Part shown: positions 57,480 to 64,000 of the stretch, in pieces
Layout: every line of letters begins with the position of its first letter
How positions within the stretch are numbered: the stretch's first letter is position 1
From: Vallitalea sp.
GTDB taxonomy: Bacteria; Bacillota; Clostridia; Lachnospirales; Vallitaleaceae
Reading direction: 5' to 3'
NCBI GenBank assembly: GCA_025210515.1
Contig: JAOARM010000033.1
Coordinates: 124,001-188,000, forward strand
DNA length: 64,000 bases
Translations under genes and position numbers: made by a program
Notes under the pieces: generated by a model
The model's input: only the letters and a program-made list of their open reading frames with translations
Told to the model about the DNA's origin: nothing
Database searches by the model: none

Positions 57480-58124
57480 CTAATTAGCTCTAGCTTTCTT
57501 AACTTCTTCTACAAATTTTTTAGCTGTTTCAGTTACAAGTGCATAGTCTCCTGTTTTTGCTCCTTTAGTTAATACACTACCTGTACCAACTGCTATAGCA
57601 CCAGCTTCAATCCAATCTTTTACATTATCTAAGCTAACCCCACCTGTTGGCATATAGTTTCCTTGTGGAATAGGGCCTTTGAATGCTTTAATTATACTTG
57701 GACCGAAAGCATTTCCAGGAAATACTTTTAATATATCTACTCCAGCTTCTAATGCTTCTACAGCTTCTCTTGGAGTCATTACTCCTGGCATCATAGGCAC
57801 ACCATATCTATTACATAACTTAACCGTTTCTAAGTTAAAGCATGGACTTACTATATATTCTGCACCTGCTAAAATACATGCTCTAGCAGTTTCTGGATCA
57901 AGAACTGTTCCCGCACCAATTATTAAATCTTCATCTTTATATAGTTCAACTAATTCTTTTATAATATCTACTGCTCCAGGAACTGTCATTGTGATTTCTA
58001 AAGCTTTTACCCCACCATCTTTAACTGCTTCTATAATTTTAATTCCTTGTTCTTTTGATTCAGCTCTTATAACAGCAACTACACCACTATCAATAATTCT
58101 TTGTAAAGTTTCTATTTTTTTCAT
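57480..58124 (-). CDS. kdgA: KDPG/KHG aldolase
   Basis: Class I aldolase of 214 residues. It splits KDPG into pyruvate and glyceraldehyde-3-phosphate. Schiff-base lysine lies in GVDILKVFPGN (near 136) and the catalytic Glu in GGVKALEITMTVPGAV (near 40). GAGTVLDPETA and MPTGGVSLDNV complete the Eda fold. First gene of kdgA-kdgK, with a palindromic operator 24 bases upstream of its start. Confidence 0.96.
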   Translation of the reverse strand: MKKIETLQRIIDSGVVAVIRAESKEQGIKIIEAVKDGGVKALEITMTVPGAVDIIKELVELYKDEDLIIGAGTVLDPETARACILAGAEYIVSPCFNLETVKLCNRYGVPMMPGVMTPREAVEALEAGVDILKVFPGNAFGPSIIKAFKGPIPQGNYMPTGGVSLDNVKDWIEAGAIAVGTGSVLTKGAKTGDYALVTETAKKFVEEVKKARAN

Positions 58125-58147
58125 GTTTACCTCCTATGAATATATAC

Positions 58148-58165
58148 TTGTCTGTTGTCAGACAA
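58148..58165. promoter_or_regulatory. Probable GntR/FadR-type operator in front of kdgA
   Basis: TTGTCTG-TTGT-CAGACAA is a perfect 18-base palindrome immediately upstream of the kdgA ribosome binding site. FadR-subfamily GntR proteins bind short palindromes of this kind, and one is encoded next door. Confidence 0.75.
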
Positions 58166-58309
58166 CTCAATATAAGTTTATTTTATATGATTTTTTCATT
58201 TTATACAAGTACTTTTTTATTTTTATATATATTTTACAAATATCTGCTTAATTATTAGTAAAATCTTATATCATTAATCATAAATTTCATTGATAACTAA
58301 CAAACTTTA

Positions 58310-58996
58310 TTAATTATTTATATTTATTTTTTTAGTCTCATTAAAACCGTATAATATATGTTCTTTCATGTACTGTTTTGCCAAGTCTTGTTTTTTATTT
58401 TTTATAGCTTGAAATATTTTTTTATGATGAATTAATACAACTTCACCACTTTCTGGAATATCCTTTGTCTTTGCATATCCACCTTTTATACCATCATTAA
58501 TAATAGGTACTATTCTATTAATAATTGGGTTATGTGTACTTTTAGCTATAGCATTGTGAAAGTCTATATCACTAGATGTATGGTCTGTATTGTTCTTAAT
58601 AGCTAATTCTACTTGTTCATAAGCTTTTTTTATTTTCATTATATCTTTCTCTGTGGCTCTAATAGCTGCTAATTCTGCAATTTGGGGTTCAATAATAATC
58701 CTCATCTCAAAAAAATGTAACAAAAGATTAGAGTCTTCCATAAAAGTAATTCCTAGCGGATCTTTTAGAACTCCTGGATTTTCAGAAACGTAAGTTCCTT
58801 TACCTCTTTTAACTTCTAAAATATTAGTTGATACTAGAATCTTAATTGCTTCTCTTACAGTAGATCTTCCAATATTAAGCATATCTGTCAATTCAATTTC
58901 ATTTGGCAATTTGTCTCCTGGTTGTAATTCTTTTTCTAATATCATTTTTCTAATATCATCTGCTATTTTTTCTGATAGTATACCTTTATCATACAT
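58310..58996 (-). CDS. GntR-family regulator, FadR subfamily (FCD domain)
   Basis: 228 residues. Winged HTH at 8-75 (KIADDIRKMILEKELQPGDKLPNEIELTDMLNIGRSTVREAIKIL). C-terminal all-helical FCD domain has DIDFHNAIAKSTHNPIINRI with the conserved metal/ligand His residues. FCD regulators of uronate pathways (ExuR, UxuR and KdgR types) are common. It is upstream of kdgA in the same direction, with the palindrome between them. GGAGGAGG precedes the ATG. Confidence 0.94.
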   Translation of the reverse strand: MYDKGILSEKIADDIRKMILEKELQPGDKLPNEIELTDMLNIGRSTVREAIKILVSTNILEVKRGKGTYVSENPGVLKDPLGITFMEDSNLLLHFFEMRIIIEPQIAELAAIRATEKDIMKIKKAYEQVELAIKNNTDHTSSDIDFHNAIAKSTHNPIINRIVPIINDGIKGGYAKTKDIPESGEVVLIHHKKIFQAIKNKKQDLAKQYMKEHILYGFNETKKININN

Positions 58997-59071
58997 GTAA
59001 AAACCTCCTCCACAACATATTATATACTAATTAAATTACATTATTAAAAAATAATTAGTGTAACAAGAAAA

Positions 59072-59099
59072 CCCTCATTCTGCTTATGCAAAACAAAGG
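59072..59099 (-). terminator. Terminator after apt
   Basis: On the minus strand CCTTTGTTTTGC pairs with GCAGAATGAGGG (several G-U) and is followed by TTTTC. It ends the recJ-apt transcript at the right boundary of the GAG island. Confidence 0.75.
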
Positions 59100-59110
59100 C
59101 TTTATAGTTT

Positions 59111-59623
59111 TTATTCATGGATAATAGCTTCTACATTATATCCTTTAAGCTTATCTCTACCATTTAAGAAATCAAGTTCAATTAAGTAAATTAATTTAAC
59201 AACTTCTCCACCTAATTCTTCTATTAATTCAACCATTGCTCTTGACGTTCCACCAGTTGCCAATAAATCATCTATAATAACAACTTTATCTCCTGGTTTA
59301 ATAGCATCTATATGCATCTCAATTGTAGCAGTACCATATTCTAAAGAGTATTCCTTACTTTTTGTTTCATAAGGTAATTTGCCAGCTTTTCTTACAGGTA
59401 AAAAACCTTTTCCCATATTGTATGCCACTGGTACACCAAAAATAAAGCCTCTTGATTCCGGTCCTATTATGTAATCAAAATCAACTCCACTAAGTTTTTC
59501 TTGAATTTGGTCAATTGATGCTTTTAATCCCTCTGGATTTTGTAATACTGTTGTTATGTCTTTAAATACAATACCTTCTTTTGGGAAATCAACAACATCT
59601 CTAATAAGCGTTCTAAGATCCAT
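59111..59623 (-). CDS. apt: Adenine phosphoribosyltransferase
   Basis: Salvages adenine to AMP using PRPP. 170 residues, the usual length. PRPP-binding motif VVIIDDLLATGGT is near 118-130, and GPESRGFIFGVPVAY and the flexible loop RKAGKLPYETKSKEYSLEYG are intact. Lies downstream of recJ, as in many clostridia, where relA would normally follow; here the GAG island intervenes. Confidence 0.97.
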   Translation of the reverse strand: MDLRTLIRDVVDFPKEGIVFKDITTVLQNPEGLKASIDQIQEKLSGVDFDYIIGPESRGFIFGVPVAYNMGKGFLPVRKAGKLPYETKSKEYSLEYGTATIEMHIDAIKPGDKVVIIDDLLATGGTSRAMVELIEELGGEVVKLIYLIELDFLNGRDKLKGYNVEAIIHE

Positions 59624-59817
59624 TAATACTTGCTCCTTTTCAATAATATCATTATCACATACTAGATATTATAATTATAAATTATATGTTTATTCATATA
59701 TTTATTTAATCCTAATGATAAACATACATTTAATAGTATACCAAATATAATTAATTCTAGCAATCTTATTTTTAAAATAAGTGATTCCATCATTTATAAT
59801 AATTCATATTAAATAAC

Positions 59818-61893
59818 TTATGATATTTTACTATATAATAATGATTCATCTAATTGTACTTTATGCCCTTTATTAAGTTTAAACGTTAATTTATAATTAC
59901 TAATATTATATTCTAATAAATTAAGTTCAACAAATACATCTAAACATATAAGAACACTTAGTAACTTATTAGCATCATGATATTTAAGCATTGATAACAG
60001 TTTAACTACTATTATTTCTTCTTTTTTTTGTTTCTCTAGCAAAAGAAAAGCTCTATATATATTTTCAAATTCTTTTCTAGTTGGTATAACATTTTCTTTA
60101 ATTAAATATGTAATTGATTCGTTATCATAATTATTTTTTTTGATATGTGTATATTTATAATAATAATCATCTATAGTTTTAATATATTCATTGTTAATAT
60201 CTAAATCTTTCATCATAATCTGTGGTTTTTTAATTCCATTCCACTCATTGATGTTTAACGTACCTAGCAGTGAAATGTCTCTCTGTATATCTATATAGTC
60301 ATAATAGTCAGCCATTCCAAATCCTATACTATCTAAATAATATTTATTATAGTCTATCTTCATTTTTAGATGATTACTTTCTTTTCCTATCTTTCTTACA
60401 TCATTAACTTTTCCTTTACATATAAATTTTGGCTCTGGATTACCTACTCCATATGGTTCTAATTCAATAATCTCTTCTATTAAAGGTATATTTATATCAT
60501 TTAATCCTATTTCCATATCCACAGTAATTTTAGGAGTTAATGTGTTATCGTCCATATATTGATTAGCATATAGATTAACTCTGTCTCTTAATACTGGTAC
60601 TAATGTCTCATCTAGGGAAAGTCCTGCCGCCATCTCATGTCCACCAAATTTATTTAGTATATCTTTCGCTGAGTGTATTGCATCAAAAATACTAAAACCT
60701 TCTACACTTCTAGCAGACCCAGAGGCAACCGAATCTTCAATAGCAAGAATTATTGTTGGTCTGTAATATTTTTCGGTAATTCGTGATGCCACAATTCCAA
60801 TAACTCCATGATGCCAATTATTCCCTGCTACAACTATGACCTTTGTATTATCAACATCAATAGTATTTTCTATAATTGTAATAGCTTCATCAAATATACT
60901 TTTTTCTAGTTCTTGTCTTTTAATATTTTCATCATTTAGACTTTCTGCTATATATGCCGCTCTATCTTTATCACTAGTAGTAAATAATTCAATTCCGCGT
61001 TTTGCATCTCCTAGTCTTCCTGCCGCATTTAATCTAGGTGCCACACGAAATCCAATAATTGAAGCTGTAATCTTATCTTCTTTCTTATTTCCAGAAACTT
61101 TTAAGAGCGCTTTAAGACCTATGTTCCATGTATCTTTCATAGTTTCAAATGCAAGCTTTGTTATTATTCTATTTTCATCAACAAGAGGAACTATATCTGC
61201 CACCGTTCCAACGGCAACTATATCTAAATATTTCCATATAATATCTGTGTTTTTAAGTTTAATAGATAATCCATGAATAAGCTTAAATGTTACTCCTACA
61301 CCTGCTAACATATCAAAAGGATAGTTACAATCTTCTCTTTTTGGATCAATAACGGCTAATGCATCTGGAATTATTTCTTGACATTCGTGATGGTCAGTTA
61401 TTATAATATCTATCCCTAATGTTTTAGCGTATTCAACTTGTTCTACAGCTGTTATTCCAGTATCTACAGTGATAATAAGATTAGCTCCATCCTCACCTAT
61501 CTTATTAATAGCTTCATTATTGACTCCATATCCCTCTTCTAACCTATTAGGTATATAATAATCAACATTTACTAAATTTTCTCTTAAATACATATATAGT
61601 ATTGATGTGCTAGTTATTCCATCTACATCATAATCACCATATATAGTTATTTTCTCACCTTTATCTATAGCTTCTAAAATTCTTCTAATTCCTTTATCCA
61701 TATCTTTCATAAGAAAAGGGTCATAAAAGCTATCTCTATTAGCATATAAAAATCTATTAATATCTTCATCCATTACTATGTTTCTATTAGCTAATATTGT
61801 CGCCATTACTGTAGAAAATTTATGTTTATCTACTAATTTCTCAATTTCTTTATTATTATTTTCGATTAGATTCCACATATATTTTGATTTCAT
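59818..61893 (-). CDS. recJ: Single-stranded-DNA-specific exonuclease RecJ
   Basis: 5'-3' ssDNA exonuclease of the DHH phosphoesterase superfamily; 691 residues. Motif I is YGDYDVDGITS (near 85-95), the DHH motif is ITDHHE, and VIDPKRED and the DHHA1-type GHEMAAGLS (near 415) follow. The C-terminal 120 residues are a less conserved extension. Start at 61893 has GGAGG seven bases upstream; the longer frame to 61962 would run through that site and the secDF terminator. Confidence 0.95.
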   Translation of the reverse strand: MKSKYMWNLIENNNKEIEKLVDKHKFSTVMATILANRNIVMDEDINRFLYANRDSFYDPFLMKDMDKGIRRILEAIDKGEKITIYGDYDVDGITSTSILYMYLRENLVNVDYYIPNRLEEGYGVNNEAINKIGEDGANLIITVDTGITAVEQVEYAKTLGIDIIITDHHECQEIIPDALAVIDPKREDCNYPFDMLAGVGVTFKLIHGLSIKLKNTDIIWKYLDIVAVGTVADIVPLVDENRIITKLAFETMKDTWNIGLKALLKVSGNKKEDKITASIIGFRVAPRLNAAGRLGDAKRGIELFTTSDKDRAAYIAESLNDENIKRQELEKSIFDEAITIIENTIDVDNTKVIVVAGNNWHHGVIGIVASRITEKYYRPTIILAIEDSVASGSARSVEGFSIFDAIHSAKDILNKFGGHEMAAGLSLDETLVPVLRDRVNLYANQYMDDNTLTPKITVDMEIGLNDINIPLIEEIIELEPYGVGNPEPKFICKGKVNDVRKIGKESNHLKMKIDYNKYYLDSIGFGMADYYDYIDIQRDISLLGTLNINEWNGIKKPQIMMKDLDINNEYIKTIDDYYYKYTHIKKNNYDNESITYLIKENVIPTRKEFENIYRAFLLLEKQKKEEIIVVKLLSMLKYHDANKLLSVLICLDVFVELNLLEYNISNYKLTFKLNKGHKVQLDESLLYSKIS

Positions 61894-61945
61894 TATCAAT
61901 CCTCCAGAAAAACTACACCTTATACATAATAGCAAGGTTATAAAT

Positions 61946-61975
61946 AAAAAACCCTCTAACAATAATGCTAGAGGG
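61946..61975 (-). terminator. Terminator after secDF
   Basis: On the minus strand CCCTCTA pairs with TAGAGGG around a short loop, followed by TTTTTTATTT. Confidence 0.92.
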
Positions 61976-61993
61976 ATTAATTACAAATTGTAA

Positions 61994-64000
61994 CTATCTT
62001 GATTGGTGAGCTTTTTGTATTTTAATTCCTTCTTTTCTTTTGAAAAGATACCATAATGGACTAGCTACAAATATTGAAGAATATGTTCCACTTAGTATAC
62101 CAACCATTAATGGTAAAGCAAATTCTTGAATTGATGCTACACCAAGTATATAAAGTACAGCTACCATAATAAATGTTGTAAGTGAAGTATATATTGAACG
62201 AGACATTGTTTGGCTAATTGATGTATCAACTACTCCTTTGAAATCTCCACGTTTCATATATTTTTGGTTTTCACGAACACGGTCAAATAGTACTATAGTA
62301 TCATTAATAGAATAACCAACGATTGTAAGCATTGCCGCAATAAATGAGTTATTAATTGGTACTCTAAATAATGCATATATAGCAAGTACTACCAAAATAT
62401 CATGAATTAATGCAACAACTGCACTAACACCAAATCTGTAATCTTTGAATCTTAATGTAATGTAGATAAGCATACATATTGCTGCAACAATTACAGAAAT
62501 AATAGCGTCTCTCTTCATTTCATCACTAATTGTAGCACTTATTGATTCACTTTGAATATCTTCTGTTGTAATCTCATATTTTTCAACTAACTTCTTCTCT
62601 AAAGCTATTCTTTTTTCAGTATCAATATCTTTTGTTTTAATAATAACTTGTCCTTTGCCTTTAACAGCTTGGAACTGTGGACTAGTATCTCCTGTAGCTT
62701 CGATTACTAAGTCGCCTAATTCTTTTGAAGCTTCTTCTGGAGTCATTTCTTTACCAATAGTTACAAGTGTAGTTGTTCCACCACTAAATTCAATATCGTA
62801 TTCAAGTGGTGTTCCTTTTGATGCATTAAACACTGGCATTGAAATAAGTCCAATTAATATTACTACTAAAGAAATGCTAAACCATACTTTTCTTTTATCA
62901 ACGATTTTAAATGATCTTGTTTTATGAGCAATACCATATAATTTTTTATTTTTAATACCAATACCAACAAAAGCTGATAATATAATTCTAGTAACAACTA
63001 ATGCCGTAAACATAGAAATAATAATACCAATAGCAAGTGTTTGTGCAAAACCTTTAATAGGTCCTGTACCCATTACAAACAAAATAACAGAAGCTATTAA
63101 TGTTGTAATGTTACCATCTAAAATAGCTGAAGTTGCTTTTTTAAATCCTGCTTTTACTGATGCTCTTAATGTTTTTTCTAGAGCTAATTCCTCTCTAATT
63201 CTTGAGAAGATAATAACATTGGCATCTACTGCCATACCAATTGATAATATAATACCTGCAATACCAGGTAATGTTAATGTTAAATTAAATAAACTTAAAA
63301 TAATTACAATTAGTGCAGAATAAAATACTAATGCAATATCTGCCGCAAGTCCTGGAATTCTGTAAATAATAATCATAAATAGTAATATTATACATATTCC
63401 AATAAATCCTGCTTTAACGCTAGTATCAACTGCCGCTTTACCAAGTTTCGCACCTACAACATTTGATCTTAACTCTTGTAATTCAAGTGGAAGAGCACCA
63501 ATACGAATGTTAGCTGCCATATCTTCTGCTCTCTCAAGTGAACCCATATTACTAATAGTAGCATTTCCATCAGGAATAGCTTGATTTACAACTGGATCCA
63601 TAATTGATTTACCATTATATACAATAGAAATTCTTTGTCCTATAAACTTCTTAGTTGCTTCAGCAAATTTTTGCTTTCCTTCTTTATTAAACTCTAATGC
63701 AATAATATAAGGATCGACTTCTCCTTCTACTATTTTCGCATTTGCATCTTTTACGTCTTCACCAGAAAGTATAACTACATCATCTGGTCCGATAAATTCT
63801 AGTTTACCAGGTTTTCCAAGTTCTTCTAATACTTTATTAGCATCTGTTACACCAGGAATATCAACATTGATTCTATTAGAACCTTCTCTATATACTTCTC
63901 CTTCTGTGTAACCCTTTTCATCTATTCTTTTTCTTAATTTATAAACCGTATCTTTAATATCTTTGTCTGATGGACCTTCTTTAACAGTTGTATATGTAAT
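61994..64000 (-). CDS. secDF: SecD-SecF fused protein-export membrane protein (partial, N-terminus off the right edge)
   Basis: 669 visible residues of the RND-type SecDF factor, which uses the proton gradient to help protein export through SecYEG. The visible part begins in the SecD P1 periplasmic region (near LRKRIDEKGYTEGEVYREG). It continues through the SecD membrane core (GIILSIGMAVDANVIIFSRIREEL), then the SecF half without a break (VGYSINDTIVLFDRVREN), and ends KAHQSR. The frame is open to position 64000, so the true start lies outside the window. SecD and SecF are one polypeptide, as in Bacillus. Confidence 0.95.
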   Translation of the reverse strand: MTYTTVKEGPSDKDIKDTVYKLRKRIDEKGYTEGEVYREGSNRINVDIPGVTDANKVLEELGKPGKLEFIGPDDVVILSGEDVKDANAKIVEGEVDPYIIALEFNKEGKQKFAEATKKFIGQRISIVYNGKSIMDPVVNQAIPDGNATISNMGSLERAEDMAANIRIGALPLELQELRSNVVGAKLGKAAVDTSVKAGFIGICIILLFMIIIYRIPGLAADIALVFYSALIVIILSLFNLTLTLPGIAGIILSIGMAVDANVIIFSRIREELALEKTLRASVKAGFKKATSAILDGNITTLIASVILFVMGTGPIKGFAQTLAIGIIISMFTALVVTRIILSAFVGIGIKNKKLYGIAHKTRSFKIVDKRKVWFSISLVVILIGLISMPVFNASKGTPLEYDIEFSGGTTTLVTIGKEMTPEEASKELGDLVIEATGDTSPQFQAVKGKGQVIIKTKDIDTEKRIALEKKLVEKYEITTEDIQSESISATISDEMKRDAIISVIVAAICMLIYITLRFKDYRFGVSAVVALIHDILVVLAIYALFRVPINNSFIAAMLTIVGYSINDTIVLFDRVRENQKYMKRGDFKGVVDTSISQTMSRSIYTSLTTFIMVAVLYILGVASIQEFALPLMVGILSGTYSSIFVASPLWYLFKRKEGIKIQKAHQSR

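Noticed and set aside
57679..58251. 190-codon open frame on the plus strand
   Set aside because: It is antisense to kdgA and its promoter, with composition expected of a mirror frame.
60836..61276. 146-codon open frame on the plus strand
   Set aside because: It is antisense to the DHH domain of recJ and low-complexity Ser/Ile/Val.
1..64000. CRISPR array, prophage, tRNA or rRNA genes
   Set aside because: No regularly spaced direct repeats, phage structural genes, cloverleaf sequences or rRNA segments were recognised on reading the window.

Overview
The window is AT-rich DNA (about 30% G+C by eye) with strong GGAGG-type ribosome binding sites, T-box leaders, SLH-domain proteins, a RelA/SpoT homologue, class-II-type LeuA and bacterial NHEJ genes. 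Together these point to a low-GC anaerobic Clostridia, plausibly Lachnospirales or Vallitalea-like; the genus is a guess. No rRNA, tRNA, CRISPR array, prophage or intact transposase was seen. Most genes lie on the minus strand.

Layout. 1-2.9 kb: the 5' part of leuA (running off the left edge) behind a leucine T-box with two terminator modules, then gltX. 3-4.2 kb: a YkuI-like EAL protein with changed catalytic residues. 4.4-7.05 kb: a three-gene NHEJ operon (ku, ligase, polymerase). 7.1-7.3 kb: a long, GC-enriched hairpin element of unknown nature. 7.5-24.5 kb: a mixed region with a LUD protein, a secreted TraB-family protein, an S41 peptidase broken by one in-frame TGA, a K+ channel, a degenerate HD-GYP protein, glyA, a two-part ThrE-type exporter, an SLH amidase, a YidC paralogue, a cysteine-rich protein divergent from a predicted beta-propeller/coiled-coil protein, an orphan sulfatase and several small proteins. 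24.5-64 kb: a housekeeping series read right to left as secDF-recJ-apt-[insert]-relA-dtd-MBL hydrolase-hemZ-[insert]-hisS-aspS-rseC. From general knowledge of clostridial gene order, secDF-recJ-apt-relA-dtd-hemZ-hisS-aspS is normally near-contiguous. Here it is split by a complete T-box-controlled trpEGDCFBA operon (28.6-35.5 kb) and by an 18.5 kb glycosaminoglycan (GAG) utilisation island (40.7-59.0 kb).

The GAG island forms a coherent pathway. A membrane-anchored AraC-type regulator sits beside an LplB/YtcP-type ABC importer (two permeases and a lipoprotein binding protein; no ATPase is encoded here). Downstream are a PL8 chondroitin-ABC-lyase-like enzyme without a signal peptide, a GH88 unsaturated uronyl hydrolase and a Cys-type sulfatase. 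These would release 4-deoxy-5-keto-uronate, which KduI, KduD, KdgK and KdgA convert to pyruvate and glyceraldehyde-3-phosphate. An IclR regulator with two perfect GTTTCA-N5-TGAAAC palindromes in front of kduI, and a FadR-type GntR regulator with a TTGTCTG-N4-CAGACAA palindrome in front of kdgA-kdgK, are the likely local controls.

The most notable signals are: the two T-boxes with a single sensing domain but two antiterminator/terminator modules; the overlapping GAC/CAC specifier in the hisS-aspS T-box; a dispersed GGCTGTCTCATAATACAT inverted-repeat family in intergenic regions; the 98-nt hairpin element near 7.2 kb; two c-di-GMP-type domains that have lost catalytic residues; and the in-frame TGA in the S41 peptidase gene.
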